From Synergistaceae bacterium (GTDB lineage Bacteria > Synergistota > Synergistia > Synergistales > Aminobacteriaceae), in assembly GCA_031267575.1 (NCBI GenBank), contig JAIRYN010000040.1, positions 1-52,452 on the forward strand: DNA of 52,452 nucleotides. Reading direction: 5' to 3'. Of the stretch, positions 42,967-52,452 are shown piece after piece; position 1 is the first letter of the stretch; every line of letters starts with the position of its first letter. Below the pieces are notes generated by a model that was not told the DNA's origin, did not search any database, and worked only from the letters and a program-made list of their open reading frames with translations. A program made the translations under genes and the position numbers.

Positions 42967-44031
42967 ATGAAAAGAGCATTGATGAAAGGAACCGAGGCAA
43001 TAGCCGAAGCGGCGATACAGGCCGGCTGCAAGTACTTTTTCGGTTATCCCATAACACCGCAGAATGAGATTCCAGAGTACATGTCGGCTCGTCTGCCCCA
43101 AGTGGGAGGAACCTACCTTCAAGCGGAAAGTGAGGTCGCCTCGATCAACATGGTGATGGGAGGGGCCGCCACGGGCTATAGAGTGATGACCACATCCTCC
43201 AGTCCGGGGATTTCTTTGATGTCCGAGGGAATTTCCTACATCGCTATGGCGGAGCTGCCCTGCGTCATCGTGAACATCTCTCGGGGCGGTCCTGGCTTGG
43301 GCAACATTCTGCCGGCCCAAGGCGACTACAATCAAGCCACCCGAGGGGGAGGACATGGAGACTATCACCTGGTGGTGCTGGCGCCCGGCAATCTTCAGGA
43401 GGCCGTGGACTTCACCCAAGACGCCTTCGATATCTCCCAGAAATACCGCACTCCCGTTTTGCTCCTGGCCGACGGGTTCATGGGTCAGATGATGGAGGCC
43501 GTGGAGATCAAGCCCCGCAAGGTCGAAGACCCAGCCTCAAACGCGGACTGGGCTCTGGGCTGGTGGGATGAGAGAGGCAGCAGACGCTCCAATATCTACA
43601 GTATGCAATTGGAACCGGACAGGCTGGAGAAACATAACACGTACCTTCAAGAGAAGTTCGCGCGCCTCCAGGCCAATGAGTTTCGATTTGAGCGTTACAA
43701 GGTCGAGGATGCGGAACTGCTCCTCACTTCTTACGGAACCACCAGCCGCGTTTGTCGCTCGGCCATCAACAACCTCCGGGAGGAAGGGTATAAGGTGGGA
43801 ATGATGCGTCCCATGACGCTCTGGCCGTTCCCGGCCGCCGGGCTTTCCTCCTTGCCTAACAGCGTCAAGTGCATTCTGGATGTGGAGATGAGCCCTGCTT
43901 TCCCAATGGTGGACGACGTGCGTTTGGCGACTTCCTGTAGCTTGCCCATCGCCACTGTGGGACGCTGGGGTGGGTTTTCCCCCTCCGTGCGCCAGGTCGA
44001 GGAAAAGTGCAAAGAACTGCTTAAGCATTAG
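42967..44031 (+). CDS. vorB: 2-oxoacid:ferredoxin oxidoreductase, alpha subunit (VorB-like)
   Basis: A 354-residue alpha subunit containing the TPP pyrimidine-binding domain and the conserved 'FFGYPITPQNEIPEY' motif. 'QAESEVASINMVMGGAATG', 'SRGGPGLGNILPAQGDYNQA' and 'TPVLLLADGFMGQMME' are typical of 2-ketoisovalerate or 2-ketoglutarate oxidoreductases. The 'PITPQNEIPE' form and the four separate subunits favour the branched-chain (VorB) type, generating acyl-CoA, CO2 and reduced ferredoxin during amino acid fermentation. Substrate is inferred, not certain. Confidence 0.88.
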   Translation: MKRALMKGTEAIAEAAIQAGCKYFFGYPITPQNEIPEYMSARLPQVGGTYLQAESEVASINMVMGGAATGYRVMTTSSSPGISLMSEGISYIAMAELPCVIVNISRGGPGLGNILPAQGDYNQATRGGGHGDYHLVVLAPGNLQEAVDFTQDAFDISQKYRTPVLLLADGFMGQMMEAVEIKPRKVEDPASNADWALGWWDERGSRRSNIYSMQLEPDRLEKHNTYLQEKFARLQANEFRFERYKVEDAELLLTSYGTTSRVCRSAINNLREEGYKVGMMRPMTLWPFPAAGLSSLPNSVKCILDVEMSPAFPMVDDVRLATSCSLPIATVGRWGGFSPSVRQVEEKCKELLKH

Positions 44032-44043
44032 GAGGTGTCCTGA

Positions 44044-44790
44044 ATGAGCGAAACTCTAGTTTTCGATATGCCGAAAGTGTGGAGGGCTGACGTTCACACC
44101 CATTATTGCCCCGGCTGTACTCACGGCTTGGCCCATCGTTTGGTTTGCGAGGCCATCGACGCGCTGGAAATTCAGAATAAAACGATTGGGATCGCCCCTG
44201 TGGGTTGCGCGGTGCTGATACATCAATATCTGGACCTGGACTTTTTGGAGGCCGCTCACGGACGCGCTCCCGCCGTGGCTAGCGCTGTCAAGGTTGTGCG
44301 CCCGGATAAGATCGTTTTCACTTACCAGGGAGACGGGGACTTGGCCTCCATCGGTATGGCTGAGATCATCCACGCGGTAAACCGCGATTTGCCCCTGACC
44401 GTGATTTTTATCAACAACGCCATCTATGGGATGACCGGCGGGCAAATGGCCCCCACCACCCTGCTGGGTCAAAGGTCCACAACCAGCCCGGCCGGACGCG
44501 ATGCGAAAAAGAACGGTTACCCCATCCGCATGTGCGAGATGTTGGCGACTTTAGAAGGTCCCGCCTACATCGAGCGCGTGGCCCTGACCCAACCCAAGTA
44601 CATTATGAAGGCCAAACAGGCCGTCCTCAAAGCCTTCAAAAACCAAGTGGAGGGTAAGGGCATTTCCTTCGTGGAACTCCTCTCCACTTGTCCCACTAAC
44701 TGGGGAATGCGCCCAGTGGACGCCTGCAAGTGGCTTGAGGAAAACATGATCCCCTACTATCCTCTGGGCGTTTTCAAGGATTTCAAGTGA
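44044..44790 (+). CDS. vorA: 2-oxoacid:ferredoxin oxidoreductase, beta subunit (TPP-binding)
   Basis: A 248-residue subunit with the thiamine diphosphate and magnesium motif 'GDGDLASIGMAEIIHAVNR' followed by 'VIFINNAIYGMTGGQMAPTT'. The N-terminal 'HYCPGCTHGLAHRL' supplies the family Cys pair. AGGAGG lies eight bases before the ATG. It forms the catalytic core with the alpha subunit encoded just upstream. Confidence 0.9.
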   Translation: MSETLVFDMPKVWRADVHTHYCPGCTHGLAHRLVCEAIDALEIQNKTIGIAPVGCAVLIHQYLDLDFLEAAHGRAPAVASAVKVVRPDKIVFTYQGDGDLASIGMAEIIHAVNRDLPLTVIFINNAIYGMTGGQMAPTTLLGQRSTTSPAGRDAKKNGYPIRMCEMLATLEGPAYIERVALTQPKYIMKAKQAVLKAFKNQVEGKGISFVELLSTCPTNWGMRPVDACKWLEENMIPYYPLGVFKDFK

Positions 44791-44803
44791 GGGGGCGCTG
44801 AAG

Positions 44804-45370
44804 ATGGACAATAAGAAGACGGGGGATACGAAATTTGAAAAATCTTTGATCGCCGCGGGTTTCGGCGGGCAAGGACTGATGGTTTTGGGGCAACTGGTGG
44901 CCTACACGGGAATCGAAGAAGGGCGCTTCGTCTCCTGGATTCCCTCCTATGGTCCGGAGATGCGTGGGGGCACGGCAAACTGCTGCGTCATCGTCTCCAG
45001 CGAGGAGATCGGGGCTCCCGTGGTGTCTGAGGCGGATGTGATCGTGGTTATGAACCAGCCCTCTTTCGAAAAATTCAAAAACGACGTCAAGGAGGGAGGC
45101 CTGCTTCTCTACAATAGCGACCTGGTCAAAGCTGATGGGGTGAGACCTAACGTTAGAACCGTCGGAGTTCCCGTCAACACCATCGCCAGGGAGGCGGGGA
45201 GCGAGAAAGTCGCAAACATCGTCATGCTGGGAGCTGTGGTGGCGGCCTCCGGCATCGTGGGTGATAAAACTTGCGTGGAGACTTTGAAGGAAAAGCTGGG
45301 CAAGAAAAAACCCGAATATCTGCCCATGAACTTGGCCGCCTATGAAAGAGGCAAAGCTATAGTTCATTAA
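44804..45370 (+). CDS. 2-oxoacid:ferredoxin oxidoreductase, gamma subunit
   Basis: A 188-residue gamma subunit. 'LIAAGFGGQGLMVLGQLVAY', 'WIPSYGPEMRGGTANCCVIV' and 'VVMNQPSFEKF' are the family's conserved parts. It follows the beta gene by 13 bases and is the last of the four subunits; a strong terminator begins 49 bases past its stop. Confidence 0.9.
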   Translation: MDNKKTGDTKFEKSLIAAGFGGQGLMVLGQLVAYTGIEEGRFVSWIPSYGPEMRGGTANCCVIVSSEEIGAPVVSEADVIVVMNQPSFEKFKNDVKEGGLLLYNSDLVKADGVRPNVRTVGVPVNTIAREAGSEKVANIVMLGAVVAASGIVGDKTCVETLKEKLGKKKPEYLPMNLAAYERGKAIVH

Positions 45371-45418
45371 AAACGCTGGAGGTAAAGACGTCTCTCGCGC
45401 CAGGGCGAAATGGCCGAT

Positions 45419-45461
45419 AAAAACGGGAAGGGCGGAGGTTTTCTCCGTTCTTTCCGTTTTT
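45419..45461 (+). terminator. Strong terminator after oxidoreductase operon
   Basis: AAAAACGGGAAGGGCGGAG, loop GTTTT, CTCCGTTCTTTCCGTTTTT. Nineteen pairs with three G-U wobbles; the right arm ends in five Ts. A TATAAT box follows at 45466-45471, probably the -10 of the tig operon. Confidence 0.85.
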
Positions 45462-45505
45462 AAGGTATAATACGCCCGGTCAAGTAGTCGAAAGGAGCAG
45501 GGGAT

Positions 45506-46882
45506 ATGAAGACGGAGTTGTTGGAGCAGGAAAATCAGGTAAAAAACAGTGTTAAGATAAAAATAGAATTTGAGGCTGAGGAATTTGTCGCGAGCGTGAA
45601 CCAAATCGTCCAAGAAATGTCGAGAAGCGTCAACATTCCTGGATTTCGTAAGGGCCATATTCCTCGCAAAGTGATAGAGATGCGTTTCGGCAAGAGCAGC
45701 CTCCACTCCGAGGCGCTGGAAAAGATGCTCCCACACGCCATAGATCAGGTCATGGCGGACTACGATCTGGATACGGTCGGCACTCCATCTCTCAACGTAC
45801 TCAACATGAGAGAAGGTGAACCTCTGGTGTGTGAAGTCGTCTTTGAAATCCTCCCAGAGGTGGAGCTGCCGGAGTTCGGGGACATCGAAGTGGAAATATC
45901 CCACCCCAATGTTACGGATGAAATGCTGGAAAACGTCATCCAGGACATCAAAAGGCAGTTTTCCACGTTGAACCCGGTGGAACGTCCGTCGGGCGAAGAC
46001 GACGTGGTCTCCATCACATCCATGACCAAAGGGGAATCTCCTCAGACTGACGATGTGGATTTGTTTGCTCCTGCTCTCGAACAGAAACTCCGAAACGCCC
46101 TTTTGGGAAAATCCAAGGGAGATAAGGTTTTTTTTGAAAAGGAGACTGACGCTGGGGAGAAAATTGGCTATAATATCACGGTTAATGAGGTCAAAGAGCG
46201 TATTTTACCGGAGCTCGCCCCAGAGCTTTACAAGCGGGTATTGGGGATCGACGTGGAAACCGAAGAGGTTTTCAGAGAAAAGTTACACGCTCTCCTTTAC
46301 ACGCAAATAGAAAGGGACAACCTGGCCTACGCCAGCAGATCGGCTGTCGACGCGGTCGTGGCCAGATCCGAGCTGGAAATCTCAGATAATCTTCTGAACC
46401 GGCAGATCGAGTATCTGCAACAGAGAGATACCGCCAACTGCAAGAATCGCTATAATATGAGTTTAGAGGATTATCTTCGCGGCGCCTCCATAACTCTTTC
46501 CCAGTACGAGCAGCAGTTGCGGGTTCAGGCGACACAGGAATTGCGCCGAGAATTAGTATTGGACGCGGTGAGGAAGAAATTTGATATCGAGGTGGAGCAA
46601 AAGGACGTGGAGGAGGAACTGATACGTCTCGCCCCTACCCAGGGAGTGAATATCGACAAACTCCAAGCCGCTTTTCGCAAGGACAAAAACCGAATGAATC
46701 AAATGACCGCTGAACTGCGCCACATAAAATCGACTCAGGCGATCATGAAGAATATCAAAATAAAAGAAGTGGACGGGACCGTGCCGGAAGCGCCTTTATC
46801 CACGGAACCTATAATAACAGAGTCTATAATAGAAGAAGAAGCGGCCGCGCCGGAAGCGGCTGTGTCAGGAGGAGTAGAGTAA
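45506..46882 (+). CDS. tig: Trigger factor
   Basis: Ribosome-bound chaperone, 458 residues. The N-terminal ribosome-binding loop is '[20 protein letters not shown]', which contains the GFRKG signature. A PPIase-like domain spans about 155-245 and the helical C-terminal domain about 250-430. The tail (about 430-458) is Glu/Ala-rich and poorly conserved. AAAGGAG precedes the ATG. It heads the tig-clpP-clpX-lon-engB operon, the common order for trigger factor and the Clp genes. Confidence 0.95.
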   Translation: MKTELLEQENQVKNSVKIKIEFEAEEFVASVNQIVQEMSRSVNIPGFRKGHIPRKVIEMRFGKSSLHSEALEKMLPHAIDQVMADYDLDTVGTPSLNVLNMREGEPLVCEVVFEILPEVELPEFGDIEVEISHPNVTDEMLENVIQDIKRQFSTLNPVERPSGEDDVVSITSMTKGESPQTDDVDLFAPALEQKLRNALLGKSKGDKVFFEKETDAGEKIGYNITVNEVKERILPELAPELYKRVLGIDVETEEVFREKLHALLYTQIERDNLAYASRSAVDAVVARSELEISDNLLNRQIEYLQQRDTANCKNRYNMSLEDYLRGASITLSQYEQQLRVQATQELRRELVLDAVRKKFDIEVEQKDVEEELIRLAPTQGVNIDKLQAAFRKDKNRMNQMTAELRHIKSTQAIMKNIKIKEVDGTVPEAPLSTEPIITESIIEEEAAAPEAAVSGGVE

Positions 46883-46886
46883 TCTC

Positions 46887-47474
46887 ATGTCCTACTTCAG
46901 CATTCCTTACGTCATCGAACAAACAGGGCGCGGAGAGCGGGCTTACGACATCTATAGCCGCCTGCTGAAAGACAGGATCGTCTTCTTGGGCACGGAAGTC
47001 AACGACGACATCGCCAACGTGATCGTTGCCCAGTTGCTTTTCCTGGAGAGCGAGGACCCGGATAAAGATATTCACCTTTACATCAACAGCCCTGGCGGCA
47101 GCGTCACGGCCGGATTTGCCATCTACGACACCATGAATTACATCAAGAGCCCCGTCTCTACCATCTGTTTGGGCATGGCCGCCAGCATGGCCGCTGTTCT
47201 TCTGGCGGGGGGCGCGGCGGGCAAACGTATCGCCCTTCCTAACGCCGAAGTGCTGATCCATCAGCCTATGGGTGGTGCCCGTGGACAGGCCAGCGATATA
47301 GAGATCCACGCGCGCAACATCCTGAAGACGCGGGAGCGGATCAACAGAATTCTGGCCGTCCATACGGGTCAGAAGGTCGAAAAAATCGCAATGGACACGG
47401 ATAGGGACAATTTTATGACGGCAGACGAGGCTCTGGTCTACGGGCTCATCGACAAAGTTTTTGAAACTCGGTGA
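46887..47474 (+). CDS. clpP: ClpP protease subunit
   Basis: 195 residues, standard length. The active-site serine is Ser100 in '[15 protein letters not shown]', the His is His125 in '[20 protein letters not shown]', and '[19 protein letters not shown]' forms the oxyanion region. It starts four bases after the tig stop, with GGAGGAG inside the end of tig. Forms the degradation chamber with ClpX encoded 80 bases downstream. Confidence 0.97.
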   Translation: MSYFSIPYVIEQTGRGERAYDIYSRLLKDRIVFLGTEVNDDIANVIVAQLLFLESEDPDKDIHLYINSPGGSVTAGFAIYDTMNYIKSPVSTICLGMAASMAAVLLAGGAAGKRIALPNAEVLIHQPMGGARGQASDIEIHARNILKTRERINRILAVHTGQKVEKIAMDTDRDNFMTADEALVYGLIDKVFETR

Positions 47475-47554
47475 GCCCATCGGTGGTAAGCCCATTGATT
47501 GGTAGTGTAAGGGGAATATAAAAAATCTCCTTATGCGCGTGTCTGGAGGTTGAC

Positions 47555-48877
47555 ATGAAAAAATTAAGCAACAACGACAAGGGACAACGCGAGGTTCGCT
47601 GTTCGTTTTGCGGTAAAGGCCAGAGCGAGATCTACCGATTGATCTCTGGACCGGGCGTTTACATCTGCGACGAGTGCGTGAACCTGTGCAACATCATCTT
47701 GGCGGACGAGAAAGCGGGGCCAGACGCTCCTCACCCTCGAGGGAAGGGCATTGCTCCTACTCCTCAGCCTGTGAACGTGAAGGGTGCGCGGGAGTTAACA
47801 TTGTCCACCCCTAAAGAACTCAGCGCTTTCCTGGACCAGTACGTGATTGGGCAAGACCGGGCTAAGCGGGTAGTCTCCGTGGCGGTCTATAACCATTATC
47901 AGCGGGTGAAGAACAATATTGACACACGGGACCCTGACGTGGAACTGCAAAAGAGCAACGTGCTCTTTCTGGGCCCCACGGGCTCTGGGAAGACCCTTAT
48001 CGCTCAAACCTTGGCCCGCAAGTTGAACGTGCCTTTCGCCATCGCCGATGCCACGACCCTCACCGAGGCGGGTTATGTGGGCGAGGACGTGGAGAACATT
48101 TTGGTGCGCCTTTTGCAGGCGGCCGACTACGACCTGTCTGCCGCCGAGCGTGGCGTCATCTACATCGACGAGCTGGATAAGATAGCCCGCAAGTCTGAGT
48201 CCACCTCAATCACCCGAGATGTTTCAGGGGAGGGAGTACAACAAGCCCTCTTGAAGATTTTGGAGGGAACGGTGGCCAACATCCCCCCTAAGGGCGGGCG
48301 CAAACACCCCCATCAAGAGTTTATTCAAATGAATACCAGCAACATCCTATTTATCTGCGGCGGGGCTTTCGAGGGAATCGAGGAGATTGTGGCGCGACGC
48401 GAAAGCAAACGCACCATCGGTTTTGGGGGGGAACTTTCCGCTCAAAACGCCCAAAAACGCTACGAGATCGTCAGCAAGATACAGCCGGAAGACCTGATGG
48501 CCTTCGGGTTCATTCCCGAACTGATTGGACGCATCCCCATTCTGGTGGCCTTGGAAGACTTGGATGAGGAGGCTTTTGTTCGCATCCTCTTGGAGCCGCG
48601 CAACTCCTTGGTCAAACAGTACAAAAAGATTCTGGCCATGGAAAACGTGCGTCTGGACTTCACCACGGAGGCTCTGTCCCGGGTGGCCTCTCTGGCGGTG
48701 AAAAAGAAAACGGGAGCCCGGGGATTGCGCTCCATCATGGAGAACCTGATGCTAGACATTATGTATGAGCTGCCTTCCTCCGATAAAAAAATCGACAGCA
48801 TCGAAATCACAGCGGATTTTATAGACCACAAACTCTCTCTCTACGAGCTTTTGGGTACGGAGAAGGAGGTCGCGTGA
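47555..48877 (+). CDS. clpX: ClpX unfoldase
   Basis: 440 residues. The N-terminal zinc domain has Cys16, Cys19, Cys38 and Cys41 ('RCSFCGKGQ', '[11 protein letters not shown]'). Walker A is GPTGSGKT at 140-147, Walker B '[13 protein letters not shown]', and the pore loop and sensor regions ('[17 protein letters not shown]', '[20 protein letters not shown]') are intact. TGGAGG precedes the ATG. It feeds tagged substrates into ClpP. Confidence 0.97.
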   Translation: MKKLSNNDKGQREVRCSFCGKGQSEIYRLISGPGVYICDECVNLCNIILADEKAGPDAPHPRGKGIAPTPQPVNVKGARELTLSTPKELSAFLDQYVIGQDRAKRVVSVAVYNHYQRVKNNIDTRDPDVELQKSNVLFLGPTGSGKTLIAQTLARKLNVPFAIADATTLTEAGYVGEDVENILVRLLQAADYDLSAAERGVIYIDELDKIARKSESTSITRDVSGEGVQQALLKILEGTVANIPPKGGRKHPHQEFIQMNTSNILFICGGAFEGIEEIVARRESKRTIGFGGELSAQNAQKRYEIVSKIQPEDLMAFGFIPELIGRIPILVALEDLDEEAFVRILLEPRNSLVKQYKKILAMENVRLDFTTEALSRVASLAVKKKTGARGLRSIMENLMLDIMYELPSSDKKIDSIEITADFIDHKLSLYELLGTEKEVA

Positions 48878-48878
48878 G

Positions 48879-51305
48879 ATGAACGTCTTCCTGGAAAACC
48901 CGCGAAAAGGCCCGCTGAAAGATCAACGGGAGCCGTACTCTGGGGTTGAGATCATTATGGATCAGGAGGACGACGTTTACCCCATATTGCCCATCAGGGA
49001 CGTGGTTATTTTCCCCGGCGTCATCATTCCGCTTTTCGTGGGACGGCCCCGCTCCATGAAGGCTATCGAAAACGCCTTGTTGCGCGGAAAAAAAATCTTC
49101 GTGGTGGCCCAGAAAAAGATCGACATCGAGGATCCCGACCGGGAAGACCTTTATGACACGGGGACCCTTTGCAATATCTTACAGATGGTACGCATTCCCG
49201 ACGGCACGACGAAGGTGCTGGTAGAGGGAATCACCCGCATGAAGATTGAGTCTTACTTGGAGAGCAACGGCAAAAACGACAGCGTATTGGAAGCCCATCT
49301 TCTCCCCATGCCCTGGCGCAATTCAGGTGCCGTTAGCGTGGAGGCTCTGAAGCGCCGTGTTCTGGATGGGTTCGAGCGTTATAACTCTTTGCAGCCTCGT
49401 ATTCCCGGCGAGATCATGTCCTCCATCCTCGCCATCGAGGACGTGGGGCAGTTGGTAAACTTGGTGGGTTCTCACCTTTCGGTAAAGCCGGAGTTTAAGC
49501 AGCGCCTCCTGGAGAAGGCGGACCTGGAAGAAGCCCTGAGCGTCCTGCTGAAAATGCTGGTGGAGGAAATTGACATCCTGGAATTAGAACACGATATTCA
49601 GGACAAGGTTCGCTCCGTGGTGGACAAACAGCAAAAAGAGTATTACCTGAGGGAGCAGTTGCGCATCATTCAGGATGAACTGGGGCAGAACCGGGGTGAA
49701 GAGGGGGGTGAATTCGCTCAGTACGAGAAGAAAATCGAGACTTCCGCCATGAGCGAAGAGGCCCGATCCAGGGCCCAAAGGGAGCTGGATCGCCTCGCTA
49801 AAATGCCCTCCATGTCTCCTGAGGCCGCTGTGGTCCGCAATTACCTGGATTGGCTAATTGACCTGCCTTGGGGATTGCGGACCGTGGATAACGTGGACAT
49901 CGCCCACGCCGCTCGGCTTCTGGAAGAGGATCACTACGGACTGAACAAGGTCAAGGACCGCATCCTCGAATTTTTGGCGGTACGCCGTCAGGCAGGAGAC
50001 GAAATGAAGGCCCAGATTATCTGCTTCGTAGGACCTCCGGGGGTGGGTAAAACGTCCTTGGGTCGTTCTATCGCCCGTGCTCTCGACCGCAAGTTTGTGA
50101 ACGTATCTTTGGGCGGGGTTAGGGACGAGGCCGAGATTCGTGGGCATCGCAGAACCTACATTGGTTCCTTGCCAGGGCGCATCATCCAGAAATTGGTCCG
50201 GGCGGGAAGCTGTAATCCCGTGATTCTCCTCGACGAGATCGACAAACTGGGAAACGACTTTCGGGGTGACCCCGCCTCTGCGCTTTTGGAGGTTTTAGAC
50301 CCCCGGCAAAACTACAGTTTCGCGGATCACTACCTGGAGGTTCCTTTCGACCTCAGCGAGGTTTTGTTTATCACTACGGCCAACGTCACCCACACGATCC
50401 CCAAGCCGCTTCTTGACCGTATGGAGATCATCAAGCTATCGGGATACACCAACCAAGAGAAGACCAATATCGCCCTTCAGTACTTGTTTCCAAGGGTATT
50501 GAAGGAGCATGGGCTAGCGACGTCTCAGGTGAAACTCTCGGCCGCGACGGTCTCGCAAATCGCTTCCCTCTACACACGGGAGGCGGGGGTCCGAGGTCTG
50601 GAGCGGGAACTTTCCACCATCGCTCGCAAGATTACTCGGAATATGGTGGAGGCCGCGGACAAAAAAGAAAAATTCAAGCTGCCGGTTAGTGTCAAGGCCT
50701 CCCAGCTCAAGGACTACCTTGGGCCTCCGAAGCTCTATGATACGAAGATCCCCAAAAACGCCCAGAAGGGTAACGTGGTGGGTTTGGCTTGGACGGAGGC
50801 TGGAGGCGACGTCCTTTTGATTGAGGCCGTCACCATGAAGGGCAAGGGAGATTTGGCCCTCACAGGGAATCTGGGAGACGTGATGCAGGAGTCCGCCCGG
50901 GCGGCAGTGAGTTTCCTTCGGGCGGAAAGCGAAGCCCTAGGAATCGGAAACTTCAACTGGAAGGCCGTGGACATTCACGTTCATGTTCCAGACGGAGCTG
51001 TGCCCAAAGACGGCCCCTCCGCCGGCGTGACGATGGCGACGGCTATTCTGTCCGCCGTCAGTGGACGCAAGGTGAACCCCAACATCGCCATGACGGGGGA
51101 GATTTCCCTGCGGGGTCACGTGCTTCCCGTGGGGGGCATCCGGGAAAAGCTACTAGCCGCCAAACGCTATGGTATCAGCCACGTGATTTTGCCTGAGGCG
51201 AATAAAGTGGACGTGGAGGAGATACCAGTCGAAATACTGGGTAATATGCGATTTGACTACGCCTCCGAGGTCGAGGCGGTTTTCAAAAAGGCGCTGGCCG
51301 CGTAG
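48879..51305 (+). CDS. lon: Lon ATP-dependent protease
   Basis: 808 residues. The substrate-binding N-domain begins at about residue 34 ('[20 protein letters not shown]'). The AAA+ domain has Walker A GPPGVGKT at 385-392 and '[11 protein letters not shown]'. The protease domain carries the dyad Ser714 ('[13 protein letters not shown]') and Lys757 ('[14 protein letters not shown]'). GGAGG lies nine bases before the ATG, inside the end of clpX; a later in-frame ATG (48957) lacks such a site. No DNA-binding or membrane segment is present, so this is the cytoplasmic LonA type. Confidence 0.97.
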   Translation: MNVFLENPRKGPLKDQREPYSGVEIIMDQEDDVYPILPIRDVVIFPGVIIPLFVGRPRSMKAIENALLRGKKIFVVAQKKIDIEDPDREDLYDTGTLCNILQMVRIPDGTTKVLVEGITRMKIESYLESNGKNDSVLEAHLLPMPWRNSGAVSVEALKRRVLDGFERYNSLQPRIPGEIMSSILAIEDVGQLVNLVGSHLSVKPEFKQRLLEKADLEEALSVLLKMLVEEIDILELEHDIQDKVRSVVDKQQKEYYLREQLRIIQDELGQNRGEEGGEFAQYEKKIETSAMSEEARSRAQRELDRLAKMPSMSPEAAVVRNYLDWLIDLPWGLRTVDNVDIAHAARLLEEDHYGLNKVKDRILEFLAVRRQAGDEMKAQIICFVGPPGVGKTSLGRSIARALDRKFVNVSLGGVRDEAEIRGHRRTYIGSLPGRIIQKLVRAGSCNPVILLDEIDKLGNDFRGDPASALLEVLDPRQNYSFADHYLEVPFDLSEVLFITTANVTHTIPKPLLDRMEIIKLSGYTNQEKTNIALQYLFPRVLKEHGLATSQVKLSAATVSQIASLYTREAGVRGLERELSTIARKITRNMVEAADKKEKFKLPVSVKASQLKDYLGPPKLYDTKIPKNAQKGNVVGLAWTEAGGDVLLIEAVTMKGKGDLALTGNLGDVMQESARAAVSFLRAESEALGIGNFNWKAVDIHVHVPDGAVPKDGPSAGVTMATAILSAVSGRKVNPNIAMTGEISLRGHVLPVGGIREKLLAAKRYGISHVILPEANKVDVEEIPVEILGNMRFDYASEVEAVFKKALAA

Positions 51306-51311
51306 GCGGGC

Positions 51312-51938
51312 ATGGCGACGTGGAAGGCCGGAGTCGAGGCCACCGTGTTCGACTCTTCGCGTTTCCCCCCCGAGGGCGTGCCGGAAATTGCCGTGGCTGG
51401 GCGCTCCAACGTGGGTAAGTCTACTTTAATCAACTCCCTTTTGGGAGGAAAGTTTGCTCATGTGGGAGGAACGCCGGGGAAGACACGGAGCGTCAACTTC
51501 TACTCCGTGGAGTCGGGGAGCGGTCTCTTTCGTTTGACGGACCTGCCGGGTTATGGTTACGCTGAGCGCAGCAAGTCCGAGAAAAAAGAGTGGTCGCAGC
51601 TTACGACTGCTTACGTGGGACAGCGAAAATCTCTGATCTTGGTCTGCCACCTAGCGGATTTTCGTCATGGCCTTCTGGGCAACGACCGAATATTGCAGGA
51701 CTGGCTTTGCGAGTGCGGCCGGCCAATTCTGGTGGTCTTCACCAAAGGGGACAAGATCACGAGGGGTAAAAGGCAGACGATGCTACGACAGTATGTTCGC
51801 GACGGTTTGAAATCCCTGGACGTGCCTATCGTCACTTCCGGCGAGGAGCGATTCGGCATCAACGAACTGAGGTCTTTTTTGGAGAGCTACGTAGCCGAGG
51901 CGGCAAAAACTTTTATGGCAATTCAGAATCCGCGATAG
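51312..51938 (+). CDS. engB: EngB/YsxC ribosome-biogenesis GTPase
   Basis: 208 residues. G1 is 'AGRSNVGKSTLINSLL', G2 includes 'GGTPGKTRSVNFYS', G3 'LTDLPGYGYAERSKSEKKEW' and G4 'LVVFTKGDKI'. YsxC/EngB assists assembly of the large ribosomal subunit, and a position directly after lon is frequent. The start ATG at 51312 follows the lon stop by six bases. No strong terminator was seen behind it before the IS element. Confidence 0.95.
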   Translation: MATWKAGVEATVFDSSRFPPEGVPEIAVAGRSNVGKSTLINSLLGGKFAHVGGTPGKTRSVNFYSVESGSGLFRLTDLPGYGYAERSKSEKKEWSQLTTAYVGQRKSLILVCHLADFRHGLLGNDRILQDWLCECGRPILVVFTKGDKITRGKRQTMLRQYVRDGLKSLDVPIVTSGEERFGINELRSFLESYVAEAAKTFMAIQNPR

Positions 51939-52059
51939 CGGCCATTCTTTTTTCCTATCAACTGCGACGGCTTGGGTTCCGATTATCTGTCGGGCCCAGC
52001 CGAGCACCCTCGCAAGTCATAATCTTTCGCGAACGCCACTTCTCAACGTCCTGTTTTAC

Positions 52060-52452
52060 GATAAAGCGATGAGAAAGCCAACGGCTTCAGCCGTTGGATG
52101 AGAATTATAACGCCGCCGTTGGCGGCGTTTGTTTTGTATTTGGTTTCTTGCCATATGTCTATTTTTATGTTAAACTCCTTTTATGGCTTATCAACGATGG
52201 ATTCATTCGAACACATCTGTGTTCAATATTGGCTATTATCTTATCTGGTGTCCAAAATATCGGCGCAAGGTGCTTGTTGGTGATGTAGAAATCCGACTCA
52301 AAGAACTTTTATACGAGAAAGCTGATGAGATCAATGTTCAGATTGCGAAGCTTGAGATCATGCCGGATCACATTCACGCCTTTGTCAAAACGCGGCCTAT
52401 AAACGCTCCTCACTATATTGTCCGACAGCTCAAGAGCTATACGGCAAGAGTA
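52060..52452 (+). mobile_element. IS200/IS605-family element, left end and tnpA (cut by window)
   Basis: The element starts right after TTAC (52056-52059). The left end has two hairpins, CCAACGGC-TTCA-GCCGTTGG and AACGCCGCC-GTT-GGCGGCGTT, the structures TnpA recognises on single-stranded DNA. It is the least damaged of the three copies in the window (others at 12630-13628 and 38231-38512) and might be active. Confidence 0.85.
52183..52452 (+). CDS. tnpA: IS200/IS605 TnpA transposase, 5' part
   Basis: Ninety open codons to the window edge. They start 'MAYQRWIHSNTSVFNIGYYL', followed by 'WCPKYRRKVLVGDVE' and the HUH motif in 'LEIMPDHIHAFVKT'. The catalytic Tyr lies beyond the edge. There is no stop codon where the 13-kb copy has TAG. 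The start is taken as the ATG at 52183 by comparison with that copy; no good ribosome binding site is seen. Confidence 0.85.
   Translation, partial: MAYQRWIHSNTSVFNIGYYLIWCPKYRRKVLVGDVEIRLKELLYEKADEINVQIAKLEIMPDHIHAFVKTRPINAPHYIVRQLKSYTARV

Noticed and set aside
1-52452. tRNA or rRNA genes
   Set aside because: I scanned the spacers for tRNA-like cloverleaf ends and T-arm sequences and recognised none; a covariance-model search could still find one.

Overview
This window looks like chromosome from an anaerobic, amino-acid-fermenting diderm bacterium, possibly Synergistota. That reading rests on a ferredoxin-type branched-chain 2-oxoacid oxidoreductase, selenophosphate synthetase, an OmpH/Skp periplasmic chaperone, two chemoreceptors and mid-to-high GC coding. 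The phylum is an inference from content, not a marker-gene result. No rRNA, tRNA or CRISPR array was recognised.

Layout. 0-1.4 kb: remnants of phage-like genes abutting a truncated HicB-like antitoxin. 1.5-5.2 kb (minus): a DegP/HtrA protease preceded by a NarL-type two-component pair. 5.5-7.7 kb (minus): asparaginase and selD; selD is itself a selenoprotein whose UGA codon hides its true N-terminus. 7.9-10.8 kb (minus): the rapZ-yvcK-whiA cluster. 10.9-13.6 kb: a decayed ABC permease, a uridine phosphorylase and a decayed IS200/IS605 element. 13.6-23.9 kb (plus): a promoter, an aromatic-residue-rich leader peptide and a terminator (a candidate attenuator), then a 703-aa GmrSD-like DUF262 gene, then aroB-aroA-aroC-aroKE-aroF-pheA-aroQ, which would take DAHP through chorismate to phenylpyruvate. 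24-30 kb: two paralogous 716-aa chemoreceptors flanking a Gfo/Idh/MocA oxidoreductase. 30-35.6 kb: aminotransferase, glutamine amidotransferase, glyA, DMT transporter and an AT-rich methyltransferase. 35.6-38.7 kb: a 740-bp gene-poor stretch with a 12-copy heptanucleotide array, ygiQ, and a 282-bp deletion derivative of the IS605-type element. 38.7-45.4 kb (plus): ompH, HAD phosphatase, def-fmt, a P-loop ATPase and the four-subunit oxidoreductase. 45.5-51.9 kb (plus): tig-clpP-clpX-lon-engB, a protein folding and proteolysis operon. The window ends inside another IS200/IS605 copy.

The most notable items are: (1) a putative Tyr/Trp/Phe leader-peptide attenuator ahead of the shikimate operon, with a restriction-like DUF262 gene between the two; (2) Sec-containing SelD with a visible bacterial SECIS hairpin; (3) a mutational signature of 7-20 bp tandem duplications throughout spacers, pseudogenes and even coding regions, which accounts for the frameshifts in the decayed transposon; (4) a miniature IS605 derivative keeping both ends and the TnpB tail, placed directly on the ygiQ leader; (5) a GTGTTCT microsatellite just after a good ribosome binding site and ATG.
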